A stretch of DNA of 64,000 nucleotides from PoT sp049331405 (lineage in GTDB: Bacteria > Planctomycetota > Planctomycetia > Isosphaerales > Isosphaeraceae): positions 434,001 through 498,000 of the forward strand of contig NZ_CP186274.1 in the NCBI RefSeq assembly GCF_049331405.1. Direction: 5' to 3'. This document shows positions 19,970 through 29,262 of this stretch, piece by piece (positions within the stretch are counted from its first letter, which is position 1; the number at the start of each line of letters is the position of its first letter). Under the pieces are notes generated by a model. It saw only the letters and a list, made by a program, of their open reading frames with translations, made no database searches and was not told the DNA's origin. The translations under genes were made by a program, and so were the position numbers.

Positions 19970-21340
19970 TCAGAACTCGCGGTCGGTGAGGATGCCCGGC
20001 TGCGGCCAGGGGTAGTGCTTGGAGGCCGAGTCGATCTGGAGCGGGGCGGGGCTCTCGAAGGTCAGCTTGTCGACATCCGGCGCGAACTCGTGGGAGCAGT
20101 TGAGCATGTCATCGTACGTGATGACCTGGCCGGTGTGGGCGGCCATGCGGCCCATCGAGGTGACGAGGCTGGCCTCGGCGCCGCGCTTGACCTCGTTGTA
20201 CACCTTGTCCTTGCGGATGGCGTTGATGAGGTGGTCCCACTCGAGCTGGTAGGGGTTCTGCTCGGGCTGGGGGAAGGCCCAGACCACTTCCTTGCGGTTG
20301 AACTTCTGGCCCTTGTAGATGGCGCAGTGGGCCGGGGTGTGGGAGTTGGACGAGATCACGGCCGAGCCCTTCGAGCCGTGGACGTAGCTGGCGAACTCCT
20401 GGTGGCAGCCGGGGATGTTGCGGCCTTCCAGGAAGAACTTCGTGCCGTCGCCGAAGGTGTATTCGATCGAGTAGGTGTCGAAGTTCTGGTCGACGTAGTT
20501 CTCGCGGTAGGTGCGGGCGCCGGTGCCCTGCGCCTTGACCGGCCAGGCGTTCTTCATCCAGCACGATTCGTCGATGTTGTGGATGAGGAAGTCGCTGTAG
20601 CAGCCGCCGCTCGCCCAGAGGAAGCCGTGGAAGCGCTGGATCTGGTAGAGCAGCTCGCTGATGCCCTCGGGCTTGGCCTCGGTCAGGGCCGTGCCGACGG
20701 GGCCGGTCTGGCGATAGGCGCGGAGCATGATGATGTCGCCGATGGCGCCATCCTGGATCCGCTTCCACAATTCCTCGCGGGCCTCGCAGTGGCGGCACAT
20801 GAGGCCGACGCCGACCTTGAGGTTCTTCTTGGCGGCCTCTTCACCGAGGGCGAGCATCTTGCGGGTGCTCGGCCCGTCGACGGTGATCGGCTTCTCCATG
20901 AAGACGTTGACGCCCTTCTTGATGGCGTGGCCGAACTGCACCCAGCGGAAGGCCGGCGGCGTCGCGAGGATGACGACGTCCCCTTCCTTCAGGCTGTCGA
21001 TCGCCTTCTGGTAGGCGTCGAAGCCGATGAACTTGCGGTCGTCGGAGACGTCGACCTTGTCGGGGTTGCTCTTCTTCAGCTCTTCGTAGCTGCCGTCGAG
21101 CCGATCCTTGAACACGTCGGCCATCGCGACGAGCTTGATCGGGCCCTGCTTGGTCGAGAGGGCGTCGAGCGCGGCGCCGGTGCCGCGGCCGCCGCAGCCC
21201 ACGAGGGCCACCTGGATCGTGTTGTCCTCGCCGGCGTGGACCGACGGGATGGCGACCCCCGCCAGGGCCGAAGCCGATGCTACAGAACTGGTCACCTTCA
21301 GGAAATCACGCCGCGACGCGGTGGGTTTCGGCTCGGTCAT
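19970..21340 (-). CDS. Gfo/Idh/MocA family oxidoreductase with Tat-like signal
   Basis: A 456-residue protein. The N terminus has a twin-arginine motif (SRRDFLK, residues 9-15), a hydrophobic stretch and an A-x-A-like cleavage region, predicting export in folded form. The Rossmann NAD(P) loop is GCGGRG at 48-53 and the family EKP motif lies at 149-151. A GVGLMCRHCEAREELWKRI segment follows, then WASGGCYSDFLIHNIDESC. These enzymes oxidise or reduce sugars and related compounds with bound NAD(P). Periplasmic Tat-exported members are very numerous in Planctomycetes and mostly uncharacterised. It stands alone, with a long gene-free region upstream. Confidence 0.95.
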   Translation of the reverse strand: MTEPKPTASRRDFLKVTSSVASASALAGVAIPSVHAGEDNTIQVALVGCGGRGTGAALDALSTKQGPIKLVAMADVFKDRLDGSYEELKKSNPDKVDVSDDRKFIGFDAYQKAIDSLKEGDVVILATPPAFRWVQFGHAIKKGVNVFMEKPITVDGPSTRKMLALGEEAAKKNLKVGVGLMCRHCEAREELWKRIQDGAIGDIIMLRAYRQTGPVGTALTEAKPEGISELLYQIQRFHGFLWASGGCYSDFLIHNIDESCWMKNAWPVKAQGTGARTYRENYVDQNFDTYSIEYTFGDGTKFFLEGRNIPGCHQEFASYVHGSKGSAVISSNSHTPAHCAIYKGQKFNRKEVVWAFPQPEQNPYQLEWDHLINAIRKDKVYNEVKRGAEASLVTSMGRMAAHTGQVITYDDMLNCSHEFAPDVDKLTFESPAPLQIDSASKHYPWPQPGILTDREF

Positions 21341-22218
21341 GTCATCGGCTCCTAATTGCTGAGGAGGGATTGCAGAGGGTGGGGGTTATTCGAGGTCTTC
21401 CCGTTCAAAGTTCGAAATCCGACGAGGGCGGGGGGCTTCCACCACGAAGCTCATGCACGACCGACGCACCCATACGCCCTCAACCGTGGTGGACCCGCGC
21501 AGCCTGATCGCTACACCGTGCGGGTAGCGCAAACTTTGTGTGAACCTCATCGTATCATACTAGATAGAAAATCGAGTAGCGAGAGCCTTGCGAGGCCCAT
21601 CATCAGGTTTATCGGGGAGCCTGGATGGTGTTTTATCTCCTTGTGAGCAGAAGGATTAGGCGATTTGAGCGGTCGCGGCTTCCCAGCCAAGGGGAGTCGC
21701 GTGAGCAATTTGAACATGAGAACTCCACCGACGATGTGCCCCGGAACCGTCGCGGAACCTTCACGAGACGATGGCCGGGAACCGCCGGAACCTCGCGGAT
21801 CGAATACGATGTCGGCGAATGATATGCATAGAGTCTCATTTTCATGAAAGGTTGCTTTGCTCTCCGAGTCAACCCTGATCGGAGGCAAGCGAAGGGTTCA
21901 TGCCCGTTGCGCCCTCGCGGATTTCAACACGAGGCTAGGAACCTCGACCGGGGCCGCCCCAGGCGAAAGATGGCAACCTCGTGACCGGGCCCGAGCCAAC
22001 TCCGCCCGAGTCGAGGGTCGATGAAGCTCGTGTTGCCGACTTTCCAAAGACTCTCATGAGACGCCCTCCGCTCTGCGAAATCCCATCGATCTCTCCGGGT
22101 AATCATGCGAGTCTTCGCGGGTCCGATCGCTGTGGCGGTGCGAAAGTTCGGGATGCCGGGTCTCTCGCAATTCCGCTCCGGCGGCATGCCGTCTCGGATG
22201 GGTCAAGCAAACGCATGG
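21341..22218 (+). other. Long gene-free region
   Basis: Nearly 900 bases between divergent genes. Several short ORFs exist on both strands, but none has a ribosome binding site, recognisable protein sequence or planctomycete-like codon use. It is more AT-rich near 21530-21640 than the flanks. It should hold the promoter of the oxidoreductase gene; I see no clear riboswitch or repeat. Confidence 0.35.
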
Positions 22219-22247
22219 TTGCATCGTTCTGTAAAGATGATTATCAT
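22219..22247 (+). promoter_or_regulatory. Candidate sigma70-type promoter for the carboxypeptidase-regulatory-like gene
   Basis: TTGCAT at 22219-22224 and TATCAT at 22242-22247 with a 17-base spacer. Transcription would start about 30 bases before the ATG at 22283. Same -35 start (TTGCA) as the candidate at 10672. Prediction by eye. Confidence 0.4.
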
Positions 22248-22282
22248 CGCGGGCCACCGGCCCTCATGAGACAGATCTTGGC

Positions 22283-25200
22283 ATGTCCAGCGCACGAGGC
22301 GAGAGGGTCGGGGTCGAATGGAGGCCGCCGATGTTCGTCGCGTTTGCCTTGCTGGTTGGATGCTCCGCCCTCGCCGCGGATGATCCTCCCCGAGTCGTCG
22401 AGGGCCAGGCCCGTTTCGGCGGCTCCGACCGGCCCGCGGCGGGCCTGACGCTGCAAGTCTTCCACCGGGAGGATCCGGCGCGCTCGGTCGTCGTCGGAGC
22501 GGATGGCCGTTTCCTCGTATCGGCTCCGAACGGATGGGTCGCCCCCCAGCCCGATGGGAACAAGACGCCATGCTGGGCGATCGCCGAGCCGCCCGGTCGT
22601 TGGCAGGCCGAGCCGATCGGTGTCCAGATGTCCCAGATCTCGCCGGAGCGGTTCCGCAGCTCGATCATGGATGGGATGGGTGCCCCGATCAACGGGACCT
22701 GGCGTGGGGGTGTCCTTCACCTCGATTGCCCGGAGCCGGGGGAGGTCGACGTCCTCGTGCGAGATTCCAGAGGCGAGCCCCTGGCCGAGAGTGACATCCG
22801 GGTGATTCCAGATAGTGAAGTGTTCAAGAATTCACAATTTGTCAGAAGAATTCGATTCAACGGGCGAACGGACAAGGCTGGTCGGTTCCGGATGCGATGG
22901 TTCGAGGGGACCAGACAATTCCAGGTCGAGGTTCCGGGCGTCGGGGTCGGCTCCACCCCCCCGATCGAGGTCAACGGGGGGAAGCCCACCTCCGTCGAGG
23001 CCTTGCGGCTGGCTCGATTCGGCTCGATCGCGGGGCGGGTGGCATCGAAGCTCGTCGCGCCGGGGCTCAACGTCGCTCTGGGGGTAGGCGAGACCTGGCA
23101 GGCTGTGCCCTGTGACGAACAGGGCCGGTTCAACTTCGACGAAGTCCCGCCGGGCCATTATCACCTCAGCCTATATCAAGGAAATCAGAGCGTCCGGGCC
23201 GGGCAGGTCGACGTCCGGGTGGCGCCGGGGGGCAAGGTTGAGGGCGTCGTGATCGACGAAGTCCCTCCGCCCGCGCCCGGGGAGGTTGAGCGGGAGAAGA
23301 AGCAGAAAGAGCTCAACAGCCAGTTCTACAAGCCGGGCAAGGATGCTCTCTGGGTCGAGGGGACGATCCGCGACACCTCGGGCCGGCCAGTGCCCGGCGT
23401 CGATGTCTTCCTCTGGATTGCATACGGCGTCATACGGATGGAGTGGGAGATCCGCCAAGCCACCACCGATGCAAGCGGCCACTATGCGATCAGCGGCCCG
23501 ATCCATAGCTCCGCCGATGGCCTCGCCCTGGTCGCCAAGGCCAAGGGCCGCCCTCCCGTCCTGGCTACGACTTCGATCCGCTCGAAGGTGAATGAACGCT
23601 CCTCGAAGCTCGACCTGATCCTGCCCGACCTGGGCACGGGAGCCTCGGTGAGCGTCACCGTGCTCAAGGACGGCAAGCCCCTCTCAGGCACTCACGTTTA
23701 CCTCAGGGACAAGATAGTCACGTATCAACGTATCGGAATTACCTTCCGCGGCTTCGATTATGCCCTCCATCCCTCGGTGGTGACCGATCCGAACGGCGTC
23801 GCGCACTTTACCGATCTCCCGCCTGGTTTGTACACGGCCCACACCGGCGGTACGTTTCAGGATGTAGCCGTCTCGCCCGCCCGCGAGGCGAAGGTCACGA
23901 TGTCGGTAGGCCGTGCCAGGAACCAGATGCGATTCCAGGTCGTCCGCCCCGATGGCCGTCCCGGCGCCGACGAGCCTATCTACTTCCAGTTCGATTCGGT
24001 TGGGCAGGGTCCAAGGAGCAGGACCCTCGAGGTTGACGGGAACGGATTCGGCGAGTTTTCCTTCGAGTCGGCCGGCCTGTATACCATCTCTGCCCGCTTC
24101 TACGACGCGTCGAGGAACCCTCGTACGATTCTCGAAGCTCCCTACTATGAGGCCGAGGTTCGCGCCCCTGTCTCCTCCGCACTCGGCTCCATCGAACCAA
24201 TCCGTTTAGTTGGAGCCCGTCGCAAGAAGCGAACGGGGACGCTCCTCGTTCGCATGCTCGACGTCGACGGCCGCCCGGCGCGGGGCGTGGTCAGGTTCGA
24301 CGGGATGAAAGGCTCGACCGACGAACGTGGTGAGGTCCGCTTCGAGTCCCCGCACGAGCGCAAGTCGTTCGTCGGGGGTTTTCTCGACGGGCCGGACCCT
24401 CCGACGTGGCCGACGACGGGCCCGATGCCGGCGGATGAGGCCTTGCGCGGGCGGTTCGCGTATGTGCCCGCCGTCGAGGCTGCGGTCGTCCTGGGTCGCG
24501 AGACATCAATCGAGCTTCGGGCCAGGCCAGTCGGCTATGTCAGGGGGAAGCTCAAGCCCGCCGAAGGCCATCGGGCCGCCGACTATACCATCATTCCGCA
24601 GCACGACAATCGTGTCTTCGCGCGGAGCCCGCGATATGACCAGGCGACTGGCGACTTCCTCTTCGGTCCACTTTTCGAAGGACCGACGACGTTTCATCTA
24701 TCGGTGAAGATGCCCGATGGGACCGATCGGTCTTGCGGCCAGAGGGCTGTCGACGTGGTTGCCGGCGAGGTGACGCACGTCGAGGTCGAGCCCGTCGAAG
24801 TCAAGCCCGTCGAGGTCAAGCCCGCCGCACCCACCGCGGCCTATCGCGCGATCGTTCGAGCTCTGACAAGGCTCGGCATCGGCAGGATCGTCGGCAACCC
24901 GGAGGCACCCGCCGACGCGCCGCTGACGGTGTACTTGCCCGATGGCAAGACACCCGCGTTCGGTGCTCTGGCCTACCTCTACGAGCCCGGGCGGGACGAG
25001 CCCGCGGCGTACGGGAATAGCGATGCCAGCGGGCGGCTGACCTGGGGAGGCAGGTGGCTTTTCGCCGTCGAGAAGCCGACGCTGTTCGTCAGGCTCCCGG
25101 GCCGACATGGCGCGACGATCGTAACGCTCGATGAGGGAACGGATCCGCGAGTGGTCCTGCCCCCGGCGATCGAGGTCGAGGGCTCCGTCAAGGTCGGAGG

Positions 25201-25732
25201 TCGGGTCCTTGGTGACGACAGATCGCTCGTCAGCGTCGTGGCGGCGTATCAGGGGAAAGGCATCCTCGATGACGTGCTCAGCTTCAAGCTCACTATTGGG
25301 CCGGACGGCCGGTTCACGCTCCCGGGCCTCACGCCGGGGCGGTACCTCGTCCAGGCCGCACGCGACGAACTCTGGGTCTCGAAGGCGGTCGAACTCGTCG
25401 TCGAGCCGGACAAAGCCATACCGCCACTAAGCCTCGAGATCCCCGCGCCGGGGAGGCCCTTGACGCTGGAGATCATCGACAACGCCGGTCAGCCTGTCGC
25501 CGGCGAATCCGTCACTCTGGCCCGGCCTCGGGGGCCTCTGGAAGCGGTCTGGTCCCCGGCCCTCAAGACCGATGCCTCGGGGCGCCTGGCCCTCAACTGG
25601 CTCGAGGCCGGTCCGCACTCGATTTCGCTGACGGGCACGACGGTCTCGGCCTCGTTCAAGGTCGGCGAGGCCTTAGGACGACCTGCAGAGCCCACGGTCA
25701 AGCGGATCACCCTGCAACGCCCGGTGCCCTGA
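22283..25732 (+). CDS. Large secreted protein of carboxypeptidase-regulatory-like beta-sandwich repeats, probable lipoprotein
   Basis: A protein of up to 1149 residues. The N terminus contains MFVAFALLVGC, which fits a lipoprotein signal with lipobox LVGC. The remainder is a chain of carboxypeptidase-regulatory-like (CnaB/transthyretin-type) beta-sandwiches with repeated G-x-V, TDASGHYAISG, VPPGHYHLSLY, LPPGLYTAHTGG and LTPGRYLVQAARD patterns. A short repetitive linker (VEVEPVEVKPVEVKP) lies near nucleotides 24781-24825. ATG 22331 has a stronger ribosome site (GGAGG, seven bases upstream), but ATG 22283 gives the basic n-region a signal peptide needs; the true start is open between them. No catalytic motif is visible. 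Probably an envelope or surface protein. Confidence 0.82.
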   Translation: MSSARGERVGVEWRPPMFVAFALLVGCSALAADDPPRVVEGQARFGGSDRPAAGLTLQVFHREDPARSVVVGADGRFLVSAPNGWVAPQPDGNKTPCWAIAEPPGRWQAEPIGVQMSQISPERFRSSIMDGMGAPINGTWRGGVLHLDCPEPGEVDVLVRDSRGEPLAESDIRVIPDSEVFKNSQFVRRIRFNGRTDKAGRFRMRWFEGTRQFQVEVPGVGVGSTPPIEVNGGKPTSVEALRLARFGSIAGRVASKLVAPGLNVALGVGETWQAVPCDEQGRFNFDEVPPGHYHLSLYQGNQSVRAGQVDVRVAPGGKVEGVVIDEVPPPAPGEVEREKKQKELNSQFYKPGKDALWVEGTIRDTSGRPVPGVDVFLWIAYGVIRMEWEIRQATTDASGHYAISGPIHSSADGLALVAKAKGRPPVLATTSIRSKVNERSSKLDLILPDLGTGASVSVTVLKDGKPLSGTHVYLRDKIVTYQRIGITFRGFDYALHPSVVTDPNGVAHFTDLPPGLYTAHTGGTFQDVAVSPAREAKVTMSVGRARNQMRFQVVRPDGRPGADEPIYFQFDSVGQGPRSRTLEVDGNGFGEFSFESAGLYTISARFYDASRNPRTILEAPYYEAEVRAPVSSALGSIEPIRLVGARRKKRTGTLLVRMLDVDGRPARGVVRFDGMKGSTDERGEVRFESPHERKSFVGGFLDGPDPPTWPTTGPMPADEALRGRFAYVPAVEAAVVLGRETSIELRARPVGYVRGKLKPAEGHRAADYTIIPQHDNRVFARSPRYDQATGDFLFGPLFEGPTTFHLSVKMPDGTDRSCGQRAVDVVAGEVTHVEVEPVEVKPVEVKPAAPTAAYRAIVRALTRLGIGRIVGNPEAPADAPLTVYLPDGKTPAFGALAYLYEPGRDEPAAYGNSDASGRLTWGGRWLFAVEKPTLFVRLPGRHGATIVTLDEGTDPRVVLPPAIEVEGSVKVGGRVLGDDRSLVSVVAAYQGKGILDDVLSFKLTIGPDGRFTLPGLTPGRYLVQAARDELWVSKAVELVVEPDKAIPPLSLEIPAPGRPLTLEIIDNAGQPVAGESVTLARPRGPLEAVWSPALKTDASGRLALNWLEAGPHSISLTGTTVSASFKVGEALGRPAEPTVKRITLQRPVP

Positions 25733-25946
25733 TGGCTGACCCGGGGAGGGTTCGACCTCCCTGGCAATAGTTTCGAGAAAGCGGGTCGATCTCGCCTGTC
25801 GTTTCCACGACCCCGCCGCCAATGCCCTTGAGATCCCCCGGCCTGGCATTCTTGCGAGGTTGCAGCTTCCCCCGCCGCGATCGGTGTGTGACGATTGTCA
25901 GGAATGCGGGCCGGCCGAACGACAAGGGTAGCGGGGGGCGGGGCTC

Positions 25947-27785
25947 ATGGCGAGACGTTGGGGGCTGGGGCCGGTCTTCGAGTCCGAGTGGTTGACCGTG
26001 ACCCGGCGCTGGCAGATCTACGCGGGGCGGTCGATGTTCGTGGGGATCCTGCTCCTCGCCCTGGCGAGCGTCTGGGGCGCGCCGGCCCTCGGCGGCGTGG
26101 AGCTGACGATCCGCGACATGGCGAACGTCGGGCGTGGGTTCTACGGGGCCATCGTGGTCACGCAGTTGACCCTGGTCCTGATCGCGGCCCCCGCCGCCAC
26201 GGCCGGGGCGATCTGCCAGGACAAGTCCCGGGGGAACCTCGTCCAGCTCCTGATGACCGACCTCTCCAATGCCGAGATCGTGCTGGGGAAGCTCGCGGGG
26301 CGACTCGTGCCCGTCCTGGCGATGCTCGGCTGCACCTTGCCGGTCCTGACGCTCTGCACGCTCCTCGGCGGCATCGACCCGATGGCGCTTTTCGGCGCGT
26401 TCGCGATCTGCCTGAGCGTGGCCGTGCTCGGATGCTCAATCGCCCTCTCCTTCTCGATCTGGGGGACGAGGCCGCACGAGGTCCTGCTGGCGACCTTCGC
26501 GGTGCTCGCTGTCTGGCTCCTGACGTTCCCGGTCTGGGAGATGTTCACCTGGATGCGAGGCTTCCCCGCCTTGCCGCGCTGGGCGATCGCGGCGCATCCC
26601 TTTTTCTTGGCGTTGAGGCAAGGCAAGGCGGTCGATTACCTCGGCTTCACGCTCGGGGCTCTCACGATCTCGGCGATCCTGATCGCCGTCTCCATCGTGA
26701 AGGTACGGTCCGTCATCATCGGGCAGGCCGACGCCCCGACCGCCAGGCGTCCCGCACGCAGATTGGCTATTTTCGGGCTCGGCGAGGGGCCCTCGCTCGA
26801 CTCCAGCCCGGTGCTCTGGTACGAGTGGCATCGGAAGCACCCGACCCCCTGGATACGCAACCTGATCCGGATCTACTTCCTCCTGGCGATCGGCTTCAGC
26901 CTGATCGCGATCGAGGACTCGGTCAACCCGACGACGACATCCCCCGGCTGGTTCGCCGCCTTCGTCAACGCGTTCCAGGTGGCGATGGGGCTCCCCTTGC
27001 TCCTGATCGCCGCCGCCACGGCGCTCGTCGAGGAGCGGTCGAGGGGGAGCCTCGACATCCTGCTGACGACCCCGCTCTCCTCGCGGAGCGTCGTCCTGGC
27101 CAAGTGGTGGAGCGTCTATCGGGAGCTCCCGCGACTGCTCTGGCTGCCGACGCTCGTGGGCCTGGTCCTGGCCGGGATCACGGAGAAATGGCTGGGACTG
27201 CTGCAACTCGTGCTCTTCATCACCGTCATCACGGCCGCCTGGACAAGCATCGGCCTCGCGCTCTCGACCTGGATCTCCAGGCTCAGTCGGGCGATCGCCG
27301 CGGCGGTGATCCTCTACACGCTCGCGAGCCTGGGCCTGCCGATGCTGTTCCTCACCATGCTCAGCAGCAACCAGGACCTCGCCACCGCCCTTGCCGAGGT
27401 GAGCCCCTTTCACGGCCTCTTCGACCTGACATACTCCCTCGGCGCGGCCTGGTGGTTCCCGATCGTCCGCCTCTCGGCCTGGATCTGGATCGTGCTCTAC
27501 GCCATCGTCGCCGTAGTGCTTCTTCTCACCTTGCTCGCGACCTTCGACCACGCGCTCGGCCGGATCCCCGAGAAACCCCGCCGGCCTCCAAAGCCCGAAC
27601 CAACCATCATTCCCAGGCTCGTGGGAGCCTCGCCGGCCGACGATCCCACTCTCGACGATCAGCGTGCCTTCGCGACGATCCCTGCCGAGAACTCCGACAA
27701 TCTTGGTGTCCGCTCTCACTTCGCTTACGACTTCGTGTCCGACTCGCCCCGCAAGCCTGATAACTCCGGTGAGGCGAGCGAATGA
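25947..27785 (+). CDS. ABC-2 type transporter permease-like membrane protein
   Basis: A 612-residue polytopic protein. It reads as two similar halves, each with about six hydrophobic helices and the ABC-2 permease pattern E-(K/R)SRG(S/N)L: QDKSRGNLVQLLMTDLSNAE in the first half and LVEERSRGSLDILLTTPLSS in the second. These lines match gliding-type ABC permeases in planctomycetes. No ATP-binding subunit is adjacent, so its partner must be encoded elsewhere. The C-terminal ~60 residues are Pro-rich and look cytoplasmic. The start at 25947 lies 214 bases after the previous gene. Confidence 0.83.
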   Translation: MARRWGLGPVFESEWLTVTRRWQIYAGRSMFVGILLLALASVWGAPALGGVELTIRDMANVGRGFYGAIVVTQLTLVLIAAPAATAGAICQDKSRGNLVQLLMTDLSNAEIVLGKLAGRLVPVLAMLGCTLPVLTLCTLLGGIDPMALFGAFAICLSVAVLGCSIALSFSIWGTRPHEVLLATFAVLAVWLLTFPVWEMFTWMRGFPALPRWAIAAHPFFLALRQGKAVDYLGFTLGALTISAILIAVSIVKVRSVIIGQADAPTARRPARRLAIFGLGEGPSLDSSPVLWYEWHRKHPTPWIRNLIRIYFLLAIGFSLIAIEDSVNPTTTSPGWFAAFVNAFQVAMGLPLLLIAAATALVEERSRGSLDILLTTPLSSRSVVLAKWWSVYRELPRLLWLPTLVGLVLAGITEKWLGLLQLVLFITVITAAWTSIGLALSTWISRLSRAIAAAVILYTLASLGLPMLFLTMLSSNQDLATALAEVSPFHGLFDLTYSLGAAWWFPIVRLSAWIWIVLYAIVAVVLLLTLLATFDHALGRIPEKPRRPPKPEPTIIPRLVGASPADDPTLDDQRAFATIPAENSDNLGVRSHFAYDFVSDSPRKPDNSGEASE

Positions 27786-27838
27786 AACGCTCGTGAACGA
27801 AACAAGCAACGAGACACGAAGAAAGAGGAGTGTGGATC

Positions 27839-28231
27839 ATGCGGACGAGCTTGAAGGTGTTGGCCCTCGCGAGTGTGGTTGCGGTCGGTAGCCTGTTTGC
27901 CGGGACGACGGCCAAGGCCCAGTACAACCAGGGACGGAGCCGAGGCCCGATCCCATCGCAGCCCGGCTGGGGCGGTGGGTACGGCGGGGGCTACGGTGGT
28001 GGATATGGCGGGGGCTACGGCGGCGGGTGCTACCCCGGTGGCGGCTGGGGTGGCGGGTACGGCGGGGGTTACGGCGGCGGGTATGGCGGGAACTGCGGCC
28101 GTCCGGGCTACCCTAGCGGCGGATGCTACCCCGGCGGCGGGTACGGTGGTGGCTACGGCGGAGGGTATGGCGGTGGCTACGGCGGCGGGTATGGAGGGGG
28201 CTTCGGAGGGCATCGCGGCGGGCGTCGCTGA
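27839..28231 (+). CDS. Small secreted Gly-Tyr-rich repeat protein
   Basis: A 130-residue protein. Residues 1-26 form a signal peptide (MRTSLKVLALASVVAVGSLF, cleavage near AKA-QY). The mature part is almost entirely GGGYGGGY-type repeats interrupted by two CYPGGG units and one NCGRPGYPSGGCYP segment, ending HRGGRR. ATG 27839 follows AAAGAGGAG by eight bases; the in-frame GTG at 27830 is disfavoured. It resembles glycine-rich wall or coat proteins in composition only. Four cysteines suggest cross-linking. A strong terminator follows. Confidence 0.85.
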   Translation: MRTSLKVLALASVVAVGSLFAGTTAKAQYNQGRSRGPIPSQPGWGGGYGGGYGGGYGGGYGGGCYPGGGWGGGYGGGYGGGYGGNCGRPGYPSGGCYPGGGYGGGYGGGYGGGYGGGYGGGFGGHRGGRR

Positions 28232-28297
28232 GCCGACAACTGCCAGGGAAGGCCGGCTCGCGAGCGAGGGAGTCGGCCCTTGATCCTCGCAACGCAC

Positions 28298-28350
28298 AAA
28301 CACCGTGGGGAGGTCGGGGTGTCGTGCCCCGGCCTCCTCGCGGTGTTTTT
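28298..28350 (+). terminator. Rho-independent terminator after the Gly-Tyr-rich gene
   Basis: Long inverted repeat: 28298-28319 pairs with 28327-28348 with a mismatch or two, closing a 7-base loop, and ends in TTTTT (28346-28350). It starts 67 bases after the stop codon. Confidence 0.85.
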
Positions 28351-28410
28351 GTTGGTACCGGCCAATCTCGAAAGGCTACGATCCGCGGGTGGGGGATCCC
28401 ACCGCGAGCC

Positions 28411-28512
28411 TCACTTCGCGTCCTTCGCCTCGGCGAGCAGGCCCTTGATCGCCGATTCCAGCGTCTCCTTGCTGGGCGTCCCTTCGTAGCGGAAGCTCCC
28501 GCAGGCCGAGGA
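28411..28512 (-). pseudogene. Small coding relic, possibly the C-terminus of a thioredoxin-like protein
   Basis: On the minus strand a stretch of about 34 codons ending in TGA at 28413-28411 reads like protein: ...ACGSFRYEGTPSKETLESAI and KGLLAEAKDAK. The codon choice is that of this genome. Upstream of about 28512 the frame turns to noise and no start codon or ribosome site fits. The RYEGTPSKE-L pattern recalls the last strand and helix of TlpA/redoxin-type proteins, but this is only a resemblance. It probably is the remaining end of a deleted gene, just downstream of the lipoprotein gene at 28569. Confidence 0.4.
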
Positions 28513-28568
28513 GGGCCAACGGGAGCTGCACTCAACAAGACGGTTTTGTGGTCTTCGGCGAGATCGCT

Positions 28569-29195
28569 TCAGTTCTCGACGCGGGCGGTGCCGTTCTCGT
28601 CGATGATGATGTTGACCTTGTTGGAGCCGCCGCCGACCTTCACGCTGATCCCCGACTCGAGGGGCTTGGTCAGGTTCTCGGGGATGAGGATCGGGAAGAG
28701 CCGGCCGCCACGGTCGCGGTAGGTCGGCCCGGCCTTGCTCTTGGCGGGGCGGGACTTGTGGGTGGCCAGCGCCGCCTTGTTGGCGAGGAAGGACTTGACC
28801 TCATCCCCCTCCTTCGTCGCCGCCTCCTCGGAGCCGCTGATCGGCGTCTCGCCGATGGCCATGATGCCGACCTTGTGGAGCCCGATCATCGCCCCATCGC
28901 CGGTCTGCTCGGTGGTCATGACGTAGCTGCCGTCGCTGCCGATCGTCCCCATCGCGGCCGGGCCCACCAGCCCTTTCGATTCGTCGGGCATGAAGATGAC
29001 CGTCCCGCGCTTGATGGGCTCCCCCTTGTACGTGATCGTGCCGGAGACCCGTCCCAGGCTCAGGCCGTTCGACGAGCCGCAGCCGATCAATCCCAGGGCG
29101 ACCGCCAGGCTCGCGGCGAGCCGAACCCCCGGGTGTCGCGCCCAGAGGCGCAAGGGGTGTCCGGTGCTATCAACTCTCGGGTCGTATGCTCGCAT
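28569..29195 (-). CDS. Carboxypeptidase-regulatory-like (transthyretin-type) lipoprotein
   Basis: A 208-residue protein. A lipoprotein signal ends at lipobox LIGC with Cys39 as the lipidation residue. A single beta-sandwich follows: VSGTITYKGEPIKRGTVIF, MGTIGSDGSYVMTTEQTGDG, LHKVGIMAI, then IPENLTKPLESGISVKV near the end. The ATG at 29195 was chosen because upstream reading is Arg/Ser-rich noncoding sequence and GGAG lies about ten bases before it. It follows the DUF1559 gene by 67 bases, a pairing seen repeatedly in planctomycetes. Function unknown; presumably anchored in the envelope. Confidence 0.9.
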   Translation of the reverse strand: MRAYDPRVDSTGHPLRLWARHPGVRLAASLAVALGLIGCGSSNGLSLGRVSGTITYKGEPIKRGTVIFMPDESKGLVGPAAMGTIGSDGSYVMTTEQTGDGAMIGLHKVGIMAIGETPISGSEEAATKEGDEVKSFLANKAALATHKSRPAKSKAGPTYRDRGGRLFPILIPENLTKPLESGISVKVGGGSNKVNIIIDENGTARVEN

Positions 29196-29262
29196 GCGAG
29201 TTCGGCTCCTTCGATTCGGTTCGGATCGATTCGATTCCTGCGGTCGGGATGCGCCGGGAGGG

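Noticed and set aside
21547..21888. 113-residue minus-strand ORF in the long gene-free region
   Set aside because: No ribosome site, atypical codon use, no protein-like pattern.
25895..27760. 621-residue open frame on the plus strand overlapping the permease
   Set aside because: Out-of-frame Arg/Asp/Pro-rich translation; the permease frame has clear membrane helices.
27960..28210. Tandem short repeats as a CRISPR or satellite array
   Set aside because: They are codon repeats for Gly and Tyr inside a signal-peptide-bearing ORF.
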